Below the pieces are notes generated by a model. The model made no database searches, was not told the origin of the DNA, and saw only the letters and a program-made list of their open reading frames with translations. The translations under genes and the position numbers were made by a program. 64,000 nucleotides of DNA from Selenomonadaceae bacterium (GTDB lineage: Bacteria > Bacillota > Negativicutes > Selenomonadales > Selenomonadaceae), in contig JAFXQM010000024.1 in the NCBI GenBank assembly GCA_017527075.1, positions 83,228 through 147,227 on the forward strand. Direction: 5' to 3'. This document shows, piece by piece, positions 34,231 to 42,993 of the stretch (position 1 is the first letter of the stretch; each line of letters opens with the position of its first letter).

Positions 34231-34623
34231 ATGGCACAAGTAAGTTATTACGGCACCGGCCGCCGCAAGAGTTCGGTTGCTCGCGTCCGCTTGGTTCCGG
34301 GCGACGGCAAAGTCACAATCAACAACCGTGCAATGGAAGAATATTTCGGCTTGAAGACTTTGGAGCTGATTGTCCGTCAGCCGCTCATCCTCACCGAGAT
34401 GAATGATAAATACGACGTGATTGCCAACGTCAAAGGCGGCGGCACCACCGGTCAGGCGGGCGCGATTCGTCACGGCATCACCCGCGCGCTCATGGAGCTC
34501 GACGCCGACCTGCGCCCCGCGCTCAAGAGAGCCGGCTTCGTCACCCGCGACCCCCGCGAAAAGGAACGCCGCAAGTACGGCCTCAAGAAAGCCCGCAAGG
34601 CTTCCCAGTTCTCGAAACGTTAA
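34231..34623 (+). CDS. rpsI: 30S ribosomal protein S9
   Basis: A 130-residue S9 whose basic C-terminal tail, ending SKR, reaches the P-site t[19 protein letters not shown] and [14 protein letters not shown] are conserved. The ATG at 34231 follows AAGGAG; an upstream in-frame GTG at 34222 overlaps that site. Confidence 0.97.
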   Translation: MAQVSYYGTGRRKSSVARVRLVPGDGKVTINNRAMEEYFGLKTLELIVRQPLILTEMNDKYDVIANVKGGGTTGQAGAIRHGITRALMELDADLRPALKRAGFVTRDPREKERRKYGLKKARKASQFSKR

Positions 34624-34639
34624 TCGGAAAATATTTTCG

Positions 34640-34668
34640 GCTCCCGACAAAGCTGCGGGGGCTTTTTC
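34640..34668 (+). terminator. Terminator of rplM-rpsI
   Basis: GCTCCCG pairs with CGGGGGC (one wobble), followed by T5. Confidence 0.75.
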
Positions 34669-34683
34669 TTTGGAGTGATTGCC

Positions 34684-35610
34684 ATGAAAAAATTTTTGCC
34701 GCTCGCGTTGACGGCGTGCCTGCTCTTCGGCGCAGGTGCCGAGGCAAAAAATTTTCCGCCGCCAAATTTGACTGCGGAATTTGAGCAGATGGACTTTATG
34801 CAACTTTATCCGACGTATTCTTGGGAGCCGCTGCCGAAGACGGAATTTTATCAGGTGCAAGTCGTAAAAATTTCCACGAACAAAATCGTCCGCGAACTTT
34901 TCAACGACGAGGCATTCGACCGCACGACGGATTGGACGCCGTTCACCGAGGCGGGCGATTATTATTGGCAGGTTCGCGTCGTCAGCAAAAGCCACAAGCC
35001 GCTGAGTGATTGGTCGGAGAAAAAATTTTTCACGGTGACTGCGCCCGTCAAGTTCGCGGTGCTCGGCGACAGCATTTCACACGGCGGAGCAAATTACATT
35101 CCCGCCGGTCAGCTCTCCTGCCAGTGGGAAACTTATTCCGCCGTGCCGATTAAAAATCTCGCGCGCAGCGGCGACACCACTCAGCAAATGCTCGACCGCT
35201 TCGACAGCGACGTCCTGCCCTTCAAGCCGCAGGTGCTCGTCATCATGGGCGGCGTCAATGACATTCGCACGGGCGCCTCAGCCGAGGACGTCATCAAAAA
35301 TCTTTCTGCCTTGCGCGACAAATGTTTGGCGAACGACATCACGCCCGTTTTCTGCACGCTCACTTCCATGAATCCCGAACTGATTCACAAGCGCGGAATT
35401 TTTTTGACGGACGGAGACTGGCGCGCGGCTCGCGAACAAGTTAATCTCTGGATAAAATCGACGCCGTATTTCGTCGACGCGACCGAAGCTTTGACGGACG
35501 AGTTTGGTTACCTGCGCGCCGAGTTCACGCCCGACGGTTTGCACCCCGCCCTGCGCGGCAAAAAAATTCTCGGCGAGGCAATCGGCTCTTACCTCAAGAA
35601 AAATTTCTGA
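34684..35610 (+). CDS. Secreted SGNH/GDSL hydrolase with N-terminal Fn3-like domain
   Basis: A 308-residue exported esterase/lipase-like hydrolase. The signal peptide ends near residue 21. A fibronectin-type segment (about 40-118) precedes the SGNH domain: block I GDSISHGG at 128-135 (nucleophile Ser130), a Gly in ARSGDTTQQ, block III GGVNDI, and block V DGLHP with the catalytic Asp-His pair. The substrate is unknown; cell-wall or polysaccharide deacetylation is common for this class. The ATG at 34684 follows GGAG. Confidence 0.88.
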   Translation: MKKFLPLALTACLLFGAGAEAKNFPPPNLTAEFEQMDFMQLYPTYSWEPLPKTEFYQVQVVKISTNKIVRELFNDEAFDRTTDWTPFTEAGDYYWQVRVVSKSHKPLSDWSEKKFFTVTAPVKFAVLGDSISHGGANYIPAGQLSCQWETYSAVPIKNLARSGDTTQQMLDRFDSDVLPFKPQVLVIMGGVNDIRTGASAEDVIKNLSALRDKCLANDITPVFCTLTSMNPELIHKRGIFLTDGDWRAAREQVNLWIKSTPYFVDATEALTDEFGYLRAEFTPDGLHPALRGKKILGEAIGSYLKKNF

Positions 35611-35660
35611 CGGACAAAAATTTCTCGGCGGCTCAAAAAATTTCTGACGCGACAGTTTGA

Positions 35661-35706
35661 ATAAAAAAAGTCCTCCGCAATTTTGCAGAGGGCTTTTGAT
35701 TTTTTA
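35661..35706. terminator. Bidirectional terminator between SGNH and VWA genes
   Basis: AGTCCTC (35669-35675) pairs with GAGGGCT (35688-35694), with an A7 run before and T-rich sequence after. Confidence 0.7.
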
Positions 35707-35716
35707 TCGCCGCGAA

Positions 35717-36370
35717 TTATTTTTTCTTCTTGCGCGCGCGGAAATCTTTGTCGAGGTCTTCGCGCCAGCTGTCGTCGAGGGGCACACTTGCCGACGGAGC
35801 ACTCATCGCGAACGAAACGAAGTTACTCATTGCGCCGTAAACTTTTTGCGTGCCGATTTTGTCGGCGTGATAATTCACTGCGCGGCGGCGGTCGATGCCC
35901 AGGTGGTCGGCGACTTCGGGGGCGTCGATGTTCGCGCCGAGGAAAATAAATTCCCAACCGAGTTCCTTTTGCGCCTCAATGAGTTGCTTGACCTGCTTGT
36001 AAGTGAATCGTTCGCTGGCATTTTCCTTGCCGTCGGTCGTGATGATAAAAATCGTTTTGGTCGGGCGGTCTTTTTCGCGCGCGTACTTGTGAATATTTTT
36101 TATGTGCTTGAGCGCGTCGCCCACCGCGTCGAGCAGAGCCGTGCACCCGCCGACGAAATAATCTTCCTCCGTCAGCGGCTTAACTTCGTTGAGCGGAATT
36201 CTGTCGTGCAAAACCTGCGACACATCGTCAAACAAAATCGTCGAGACGAGTGCCGCGCCGTCAGTTTCCTTCTGCTGCTTTTTAATCATGGCGTTGAAAC
36301 CGCCGATTGTGTCACTCTCCAAGCCCGCCATCGAGCCGCTGCGGTCGAGGATAAAAATCAGTTCAGTCAT
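35717..36370 (-). CDS. Von Willebrand factor A domain protein
   Basis: A 217-residue soluble VWA protein. The metal-ion-dependent adhesion site is complete: DRSGSM at 9-14, a Thr near 75 and TTDGKE near 110. The C-terminus is a basic KKKK tail. Such proteins act as binding modules, often with AAA ATPases or in tellurium-type stress loci. The neighbouring HTH-like gene upstream on the same strand is a recurring partner in Firmicutes, as far as I recall. The ATG follows GGAGG. Confidence 0.88.
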   Translation of the reverse strand: MTELIFILDRSGSMAGLESDTIGGFNAMIKKQQKETDGAALVSTILFDDVSQVLHDRIPLNEVKPLTEEDYFVGGCTALLDAVGDALKHIKNIHKYAREKDRPTKTIFIITTDGKENASERFTYKQVKQLIEAQKELGWEFIFLGANIDAPEVADHLGIDRRRAVNYHADKIGTQKVYGAMSNFVSFAMSAPSASVPLDDSWREDLDKDFRARKKKK

Positions 36371-36442
36371 TTTTATCTGCCTCCTTTTCCCGCGATTATA
36401 CTCCGAAAAAATTTTTCCGTGGTCAATCGCCAGGCGACAAAT

Positions 36443-36498
36443 CAGTTAGGAGGTAGGAGTTAGGTGTTAGGGAAGTCACCCCTAAATCCCAAATCCTA
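36443..36498. repeat. TTAGGA heptamer repeat with inverted partner
   Basis: AGTTAGGAGGTAGGAGTTAG is followed by CCCTAAATCCCAAATCCTAA, giving an imperfect palindrome between two minus-strand genes. Confidence 0.75.
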
Positions 36499-36502
36499 AT
36501 CT

Positions 36503-37063
36503 CTATCTGCTGAAAAGAATGGGCTGCTTGTACTCATAAAGGTAATCGTTGAGCAGAGCCGTGTCGAAAATTTCGTTCTCAATGAAGAACGTGATGATTA
36601 AGTCGCGCTTGGATTTTGTGAGCGTGTAACCGGCGGCGGCGAGAAAATTTTTTGCCGTGTCGATGTTGAGCTTGAGTGCCAGCGCGAGGGCAACCGCCGT
36701 GTCTTTGCTCGGCTGATAATTTTTGTTCAGCTTGATTCGGGAGAAAAGTCGGCGGTCGATTTGCGCGCGCTTATAAACGGCAGAATTTTTTTCGCCGCTC
36801 TCCTCCACCAGCCTCATCATCATCTCCGAAAAAGTTTCGCCCTCTTTTTCCTCCTCCAAAATTTTTTCGAGCTTAACCTTGGCACGACGTAAATCGGGAG
36901 CAGTCCGCAAGTAACAAATTTTTGCAACGGATTTTATCGGAGCAAAAAAATTTTTCTCAAAAATTTTCTCGGCGGCGAGCTCTTCCTCAAAAAAATCTTC
37001 GGCAGAAAAATTTTCGGCAAGGTAAGCGTCGAGCCGCGCGTGCAAATTTTCGTGAACGTCCAT
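36503..37063 (-). CDS. Helix-turn-helix-like protein paired with the VWA gene
   Basis: A 186-residue protein. The N-terminal half is a charged, coiled region with many Glu and Phe; the C-terminal part holds a repressor-like helical segment (YKRAQIDRRLFSRIKLNK and KDTAVALALALKLNIDTAKN) followed by AGYTLTKSKRDLIITFFIEN. This resembles Xre-type proteins found beside VWA proteins. The function is unknown. The ATG at 37063 is preceded by GGAGGTG. It is divergent from the repeat protein gene. Confidence 0.78.
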   Translation of the reverse strand: MDVHENLHARLDAYLAENFSAEDFFEEELAAEKIFEKNFFAPIKSVAKICYLRTAPDLRRAKVKLEKILEEEKEGETFSEMMMRLVEESGEKNSAVYKRAQIDRRLFSRIKLNKNYQPSKDTAVALALALKLNIDTAKNFLAAAGYTLTKSKRDLIITFFIENEIFDTALLNDYLYEYKQPILFSR

Positions 37064-37098
37064 TCAAAACACCTCCACAGAAATTTTAACGGCACGCC

Positions 37099-37127
37099 TT
37101 GAAACTCGCAAGTCAATGCAATAAAAT
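37099..37127 (+). promoter_or_regulatory. Promoter of the repeat protein gene, TTGAAA-N17-TAAAAT
   Basis: TTGAAA (37099-37104), 17-bp spacer, TAAAAT (37122-37127), 36 bp before the ATG. Confidence 0.72.
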
Positions 37128-37163
37128 TTCGATAAGATTTTCAAAACGAAGGGAGTTGATTCA

Positions 37164-39734
37164 ATGCCGTTAATTGATGCAGGTTCAACGGGCATAAGAC
37201 CGATAGACCGACAGCGGCCGACCGATAACTTAGACCGAGTGCGGCGACGCGACGAAGGCTCAGGTGCTTTCCGACCGCAGACCACTGTCAATTTGAAAAC
37301 AGCCATTCAAGACTTGGCGGCGACGCTCGGCAAAATCGGCACGGAAGAGAAGCAAGGACTTCAAAAAATGCCGCGCGAAGTCGGAGACGTCGTAAAAAAT
37401 ATTTTGAGGCAATCGCTCTCTCTTGAGGCGACGCTCGGCAAAGGAATCGGCAGCACCGTCGAAAGCCAACGCTTCTCGATGGATCAGCTCATGCTTTTTT
37501 CGCGAATGCTTTTGCAAATCGGAACGCTCGCCGAAAAAGGTTACTCGATGAAGTTGAGCGAGGACACGCAGGCTTTGATGACAAATTTAAAGAGCGCGAT
37601 AATCGCTCAGGAGGGCGGCGACGAACTCGAACCGATTTTGATAACCAAGGCGGCGTTTGAATTGGTCGACGCAAAAACCGCCGAGCAATTGCCGCAAGCC
37701 CTTTACGAAATTTTATCGCAGCTGGCGAATCCGACAGTTATCCCGCAGCAGCAGCCGTCCGAGAGCATGGAATTTTTAAAGCAGCTGGTCAGATATTTCA
37801 TGCCGCGCCCCGAAGTCGATAACTTGGTGCCGGAAAAGCCGCAGCCTCTTCCTCAGCAGGAACAGCCGCTCACTCAGCAGGAGCAGCCGGCTCAGCCGAA
37901 CGCCGCGAATCAAAAATTTTTGGATAACATGTTCAGAAATTTCGGCGGGAAATTTGCTCAGCAAACTCAAGAGCAGCCGACGCAATTCAATCAGCCGAAC
38001 GCTCAAGGGCAGCCGACGCAATTCAATCAGCCGAACGCTCAAGGGCAACCGACGCAATTCAATCAGCCGAACGCTCAAGGGCAGCCGACGCAATTCAATC
38101 AGCAGAATACTCAAGGACAACCGACTCAATTCACTCAGCCGAATGCTCAAGGTCAGGCGACGCAATTCACTCAGCCGAACGCTCAAGGGCAGACTCAATT
38201 CACTCAGCCGAACGCTCAAGGGCAGGCGACGCAATTCAATCAGCCGAATGCTCAAGGGCAACCGACTCAATTCAATCAACCGAATGCTCAAGGGCAGACT
38301 CAATTCAATCAGTCGAATGTTCAAGGCCAGCAGACTCAATTTAATCAGCCACAAGCTCAAGGGCCGACTCAATTCAATCAGCCGAATGCTCAAGGCCAAG
38401 CGACTCAATTCAATCAGCCGCAAGCTCAAGGCCAGCCGACTCAATTCACTCAGCCGAATGCTCAAGGTCAGCATACTCAATTCACTCAGCCGCAAGCTCA
38501 AGGGCAGACTCAATTCACTCAGCCGAATGTTCAAGGACAGCCGACTCAATTCAATCAGCCGAACGCTCAAGGTCAGCCCGCGCAATTCACTCAGCCGCAA
38601 GCTCAAGGCCAGCCGACGCAATTCAATCAGCCGAATGCGCAAGGGCAGCCGACTCAATTCAATCAGCCGCAAGCTCAAGGTCAGCCGACGCAATTCAATC
38701 AACCGAATGCGCAGGGGCAAGCTCAATTTAATCAGCCGAATGCTCAGGGACAAGCGAATCAGTTCACTCAGCCGAACGCTCAAGGGCAGGCGACGCAATT
38801 CAATCAGCCGAATGCTCAAGGGCAAGCTCAATCGACGCGACCGACCGCGCAAACGATGGAATTCGACCCGGAAATCCCGCGCATGCGCCGCAGCCGCATA
38901 AAGCCCAAGCACGTCAGCGAGGACTTCATCAATCGCCAGGAAGAACTGCGCATGCAAATGGAAATGGCAAAGAACGCCATGCTCAAGCAAAACATGCAGA
39001 ACACGCCGCAGACAAACGACTCAATGAAAAATCTGGCGAAGTTCCTCCTGCACAGCCCCGACACCACTCCGCGCGACGCCGCTCTGCTCCAAAATTTCGT
39101 GAACAACTCGCAGCGGATGATGCCCGAAGCCGAAGCGCGTCACTTGCAAAATCTTTTGCGCCTGTGCCAAAACAATATCCCGCTCACCGTCCGCCAAGCC
39201 GCCGTTCAACAAAATCTCCCCGACCTGCCGCGGCTTTGGGCTTTCATGCAGATGTGCGACATGGCAAACGTCACGTCGAAGATGAACTCGCGCGCCTTCA
39301 AACGAGCCGGCAAAGACGTGGCAGACTTCACGACCGCCATGCGCCACGCCATGAGCGCGGAAAATTCCGTCGTGCAAAATCAACGCTCCTTCCAGATGAT
39401 GCTCCCGCTTTACATGGGCGAAAACGAGGCGAGCTACCCGACCTACCTCAACGTCTACGACGAGAACACCAAGGACGAGGAGACCGGCGAAGAAAAAAAA
39501 GAAACGTGGTTCCGAATCTGCGTGCTGACAGATTATATCGGAGCCGCCGAATTGGTTTTCCGCGTCTACGAGGAAACTCATTTGGATATGAGATTTTATT
39601 TCTCGCGAATCGACATCGCCGAAGAATTCAGGAGCACTTACCTTGATTCGTTGAGAAATTCTCTGAAGGACACCGAGCTCAAAGTCGGAGAGGTTCGCGT
39701 GGGCGGCGTCGGCGAAAGAATGTTCAGCCTGTGA
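37164..39734 (+). CDS. Large protein with 24 glutamine-rich repeats and a FliK-like C-terminus
   Basis: An 856-residue protein in three parts. Residues 1-270 are helical and unannotated. Residues 271-553 are 24 units of 11 or 12 residues with consensus QPTQFNQPNAQG, ending in a degenerate unit. Residues 560-856 form a helical section and a final 65 residues (FRICVLTDYIGAAELVFRVY onward) that resemble the C-terminal domain of flagellar hook-length control protein FliK. No signal peptide or membrane segment is seen. FliK proteins are secreted molecular rulers with variable linkers, which would fit, but no flagellar gene is near, so the role stays open. The ATG follows GGGAG. Confidence 0.8.
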   Translation: MPLIDAGSTGIRPIDRQRPTDNLDRVRRRDEGSGAFRPQTTVNLKTAIQDLAATLGKIGTEEKQGLQKMPREVGDVVKNILRQSLSLEATLGKGIGSTVESQRFSMDQLMLFSRMLLQIGTLAEKGYSMKLSEDTQALMTNLKSAIIAQEGGDELEPILITKAAFELVDAKTAEQLPQALYEILSQLANPTVIPQQQPSESMEFLKQLVRYFMPRPEVDNLVPEKPQPLPQQEQPLTQQEQPAQPNAANQKFLDNMFRNFGGKFAQQTQEQPTQFNQPNAQGQPTQFNQPNAQGQPTQFNQPNAQGQPTQFNQQNTQGQPTQFTQPNAQGQATQFTQPNAQGQTQFTQPNAQGQATQFNQPNAQGQPTQFNQPNAQGQTQFNQSNVQGQQTQFNQPQAQGPTQFNQPNAQGQATQFNQPQAQGQPTQFTQPNAQGQHTQFTQPQAQGQTQFTQPNVQGQPTQFNQPNAQGQPAQFTQPQAQGQPTQFNQPNAQGQPTQFNQPQAQGQPTQFNQPNAQGQAQFNQPNAQGQANQFTQPNAQGQATQFNQPNAQGQAQSTRPTAQTMEFDPEIPRMRRSRIKPKHVSEDFINRQEELRMQMEMAKNAMLKQNMQNTPQTNDSMKNLAKFLLHSPDTTPRDAALLQNFVNNSQRMMPEAEARHLQNLLRLCQNNIPLTVRQAAVQQNLPDLPRLWAFMQMCDMANVTSKMNSRAFKRAGKDVADFTTAMRHAMSAENSVVQNQRSFQMMLPLYMGENEASYPTYLNVYDENTKDEETGEEKKETWFRICVLTDYIGAAELVFRVYEETHLDMRFYFSRIDIAEEFRSTYLDSLRNSLKDTELKVGEVRVGGVGERMFSL
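37974..38822 (+). repeat. Coding tandem repeat, 24 units of 33 or 36 bp
   Basis: 849 bp encode 19 units of 12 and five of 11 residues. Neighbouring units are almost identical in DNA, while others drift at silent sites, which points to repeated slippage or recombination. Confidence 0.95.
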
Positions 39735-39745
39735 TTAAAGCCGCG

Positions 39746-39774
39746 TTGAATTTTTTCCGCCGGCATGATAACAT
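39746..39774 (+). promoter_or_regulatory. Promoter of ileS, TTGAAT-N17-TAACAT
   Basis: TTGAAT (39746-39751), 17-bp spacer and TAACAT (39769-39774). Only 30 bp remain before the ATG, so no T-box fits. Confidence 0.6.
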
Positions 39775-39804
39775 TGCGCCACGAACAAAGGAGGAATTTT
39801 ATAA

Positions 39805-42800
39805 ATGCTTTATCGCAAGGTCGACACCAATTTGAACTTCGCGAGCCGCGAGAAGGAAGTCGAAAATTTTTGGGCGGAGAACAACATCGCGCAAAAGGCA
39901 ATCGACAATCGCGCGGGCTGTGAAGGTTATACTTTTTATGACGGACCGCCCACGGCGAACGGTCAGCCGCATATCGGTCACGTGCTCACTCGCGTCATCA
40001 AAGATTTGTTCCCGCGTTATCATTCCATGAAGGGACAGCGAGTCATGCGCAAGGCGGGCTGGGACACGCACGGCTTGCCCGTCGAGCTGGAGGTCGAAAA
40101 GCTCATCGGCATTAACGGCAAGGAACAAATCGAGGCTTACGGCATGGAGCCCTTCATAAAAAAATGCCGCGAGTCCGTTTGGAAATATAAAACCATGTGG
40201 GAAGAGTTCAGCGGCGTCGTCGGCTTCTGGGCGGACATGGAGCACCCGTACATCACTTACGAAAACGATTACATTGAATCGGAGTGGTGGGCACTCAAAA
40301 AAATTTGGGACAGAGGGCTGCTTTACAAAGGCCACAAGGTCGTGCCGTATTGTCCGCGCTGCGGGACGCCGCTTTCCAGTCACGAGGTCGCACTCGGTTA
40401 CAAAGACGTAAAGGAACGTTCGGCCGTCGTCAAGTTCAAAGTCGTGGGCGAGGACGCTTACTTCCTGGCGTGGACGACGACGCCTTGGACGCTGCCTTCA
40501 AACCTGTGCCTGTGCGTCAATCCCAAGGTCGATTACGTTAAGATTCAAGTCGGCGACACCGTTTACATTTTGGCGGAGGCTTTGGTCGATAAAGTTTTCG
40601 AGGGCGTCGAGGGCGACAGAAAAATTTTGGCACGGTACAAGGGCGCGGAGCTTGAGTATAAAAAATATGAGCCGCTTTATCCGTTCGCCGATGAAATTGT
40701 CAAACGTTCGGGCAAGGCGGCGCATTACGTCACCTGCGACGATTATGTCACGACCGAGGACGGCACGGGCATTGTCCACTGCGCGCCGGCTTTCGGCGAG
40801 GACGATAACCGCGTCTGCCGCAAGTATGACATTCCGTTCGTGCAGTTCGTCGACGGCAAGGGCAACATGACGGCCGAAACTTATTGGGCGGGAACTTTCG
40901 TCAAGGACGCCGACCCGCTGATTCTCAAAGACTTAAAAGTTTCCGGCAAACTTTTCAAAGCCCCGCCGTTCGAGCACAGTTATCCGCACTGCTGGCGTTG
41001 CGACACGCCGCTGATTTATTACGCGCGCGAGTCTTGGTTCATAAAGATGACGGCGGTCAAGGATGATTTGCTTGCCAACAACGCGAAGGTAAATTGGATT
41101 CCGCCGACGATTGGCAAAGGACGCTTCGGCGACTGGCTGGAGCATGTGCAAGACTGGGGCATCAGCCGCAACCGTTACTGGGGCACGCCGCTCAATATTT
41201 GGGAGTGCGAGTGCGGTCATCAACATTCCGTCGGCTCAATCGAGGAGCTGAAAAAACTTTCGACGAATTGCCCGGACGAAATTGAACTCCACCGCCCGTA
41301 TATCGACAAGGTGACTTTCCCCTGCCCGAAGTGCGGAAAGGAAATGCACCGCGTCCCCGAAGTCATTGACTGCTGGTTTGATTCGGGCGCGATGCCTTTT
41401 GCTCAGTGGCATTATCCTTTCGAGAACAAAGAAATTTTTGAGGCGAATTTCCCCGCCGACTTCATCAGCGAGGCCGTCGACCAAACGCGCGGATGGTTTT
41501 ATTCGCTCATGGCAATTTCCACGCTCATCTTCAACGACACGTCTTTCAAAAATTGTATCGTGCTCGGTTTGGTTTTGGACAAAGACGGGCAGAAAATGTC
41601 CAAGTCAAAAGGAAATGCCGTCGCGCCCATGGAAACTCTCGCCAAGCACGGAGCCGACGCAATTCGCTGGTACTTCTACGAAAATTCCGCGCCCTGGTTG
41701 CCGAATCGTTTCCACGACGGAGCCGTCACCGAAGGTCAAAGAAAATTCCTCGGCACGCTCTGGAACACTTACGCCTTCTTCGTGCTGTACGCGAACATCG
41801 ACGACTTCGACGCGACGAAATATAAACTCGAATACGAAAAACTTTCCGTCATGGACAAGTGGCTGCTCTCTCGGCTCAACACCATGGTTAAGACCGTCGA
41901 CGACGCGCTGACAAATTACAAAGTCCCCGAATCTGCTCGCGCGTTGCAAGATTTCGTCGACGAGATGAGCAACTGGTACGTCCGCAGGAGCCGCGCGCGT
42001 TTTTGGGCGAAGGGCATGGAGCAGGACAAGATTAACGCTTACATGACGCTGTACACCGCGCTGGTCACCTTGGCGAAGGCCGCCGCGCCCATGGTCCCGT
42101 TCATCACGGAAAATATTTATCGGAACTTGGTTTGCTCAATCGACAAGGCCGCGCCCGAAAGCGTCCACCTTTGCGATTATCCGACAGCCGACGAAAAATT
42201 TATCGACGCCGCGCTGGAGAAAAATATGGACGCCGTTTTGAAAATCGTCGTGCTGGGTCGTGCCGCGCGCAATGCTTCCAACATCAAAAACCGTCAGCCC
42301 GTCGCGAACATGTTCGTTAAGGCGGAGGCGTTGCCCGAATTTTTCGTGGAGATTATCGAGGACGAATTGAACGTCAAGAAGGTTGAGTTCCGCAGCGACA
42401 TGGGCGAATTCATCCGTTACAACTTCAAGCCCAACTTCCGCGTGCTCGGCAAGAAGGTCGGCAAGCGCATGGGCGAAGTTCAAAAATCTTTGGCGACACT
42501 CGACGGAGCCGCCGCCAAGCTTGAGCTCGACAAGACCGGCGAATTGAAACTCGGCGACATAACTTTGACGGCGGAGGACATCGAAATTATCATCACGCAG
42601 AGCGAAGGCTTCAACTGCCAGAGCGAAGGCGACGTTTCCATTGCCCTGTCCACCACGCTGACGCCCGCGCTGATTGAAGAAGGTTTCGTCCGCGAAGTCA
42701 TCAGCAAGGTGCAAGTCATGCGCCGCGAGAGTGATTTTGAAGTCACCGACAGGATAAAAATTTTCGTGGCTGGCAACGACAAACTCGCCGAGATTATCAA

Positions 42801-42924
42801 GCGCAATGCTTCGGAGATTCAAACCGTCACGCTCGCCAATGAAATTATCTTCGACGCAAACGCCGCCGCCAAGGACTGGGACATCAACGGCGAAAAAATT
42901 TCTCTTGCCGTCGAGAGGATTTGA
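39805..42924 (+). CDS. ileS: Isoleucine-tRNA ligase, type 2 (eukaryote-like)
   Basis: A 1039-residue class I synthetase. PTANGQPHIGH (49-59) carries HIGH, and KMSKS lies near 597. Length and N-terminus (FASREKEVENFWAENNIAQK) match the IleS2 type, which is longer than the 930-residue bacterial IleS1 and is often insensitive to mupirocin. The editing domain lies at about 200-400. The ATG at 39805 follows AAAGGAGG. No T-box leader is present, unusual for an aminoacyl-tRNA synthetase gene in Firmicutes. Confidence 0.95.
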   Translation: MLYRKVDTNLNFASREKEVENFWAENNIAQKAIDNRAGCEGYTFYDGPPTANGQPHIGHVLTRVIKDLFPRYHSMKGQRVMRKAGWDTHGLPVELEVEKLIGINGKEQIEAYGMEPFIKKCRESVWKYKTMWEEFSGVVGFWADMEHPYITYENDYIESEWWALKKIWDRGLLYKGHKVVPYCPRCGTPLSSHEVALGYKDVKERSAVVKFKVVGEDAYFLAWTTTPWTLPSNLCLCVNPKVDYVKIQVGDTVYILAEALVDKVFEGVEGDRKILARYKGAELEYKKYEPLYPFADEIVKRSGKAAHYVTCDDYVTTEDGTGIVHCAPAFGEDDNRVCRKYDIPFVQFVDGKGNMTAETYWAGTFVKDADPLILKDLKVSGKLFKAPPFEHSYPHCWRCDTPLIYYARESWFIKMTAVKDDLLANNAKVNWIPPTIGKGRFGDWLEHVQDWGISRNRYWGTPLNIWECECGHQHSVGSIEELKKLSTNCPDEIELHRPYIDKVTFPCPKCGKEMHRVPEVIDCWFDSGAMPFAQWHYPFENKEIFEANFPADFISEAVDQTRGWFYSLMAISTLIFNDTSFKNCIVLGLVLDKDGQKMSKSKGNAVAPMETLAKHGADAIRWYFYENSAPWLPNRFHDGAVTEGQRKFLGTLWNTYAFFVLYANIDDFDATKYKLEYEKLSVMDKWLLSRLNTMVKTVDDALTNYKVPESARALQDFVDEMSNWYVRRSRARFWAKGMEQDKINAYMTLYTALVTLAKAAAPMVPFITENIYRNLVCSIDKAAPESVHLCDYPTADEKFIDAALEKNMDAVLKIVVLGRAARNASNIKNRQPVANMFVKAEALPEFFVEIIEDELNVKKVEFRSDMGEFIRYNFKPNFRVLGKKVGKRMGEVQKSLATLDGAAAKLELDKTGELKLGDITLTAEDIEIIITQSEGFNCQSEGDVSIALSTTLTPALIEEGFVREVISKVQVMRRESDFEVTDRIKIFVAGNDKLAEIIKRNASEIQTVTLANEIIFDANAAAKDWDINGEKISLAVERI

Positions 42925-42944
42925 GTTCGGGATAAAAAATTTTT

Positions 42945-42975
42945 GAGCGGTTGCTCGTCGGGCAATCGCTCTTTT
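42945..42975 (+). terminator. Terminator of ileS
   Basis: GAGCGGTTGC pairs with GCAATCGCTC (one mismatch), followed by TTTT. It lies between ileS and the DUF4422 gene. Confidence 0.65.
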
Positions 42976-42993
42976 CGTAAGGTGGAAAGTTTT

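Noticed and set aside
37776..38990. Minus-strand open frame rich in LSLSIRLIEL repeats
   Set aside because: It is the mirror of the QPTQFNQPNAQG repeats of the plus-strand gene and lacks start signals.
39735..39804. T-box riboswitch before ileS
   Set aside because: Only about 70 bp with a promoter inside; no room for specifier and antiterminator helices.
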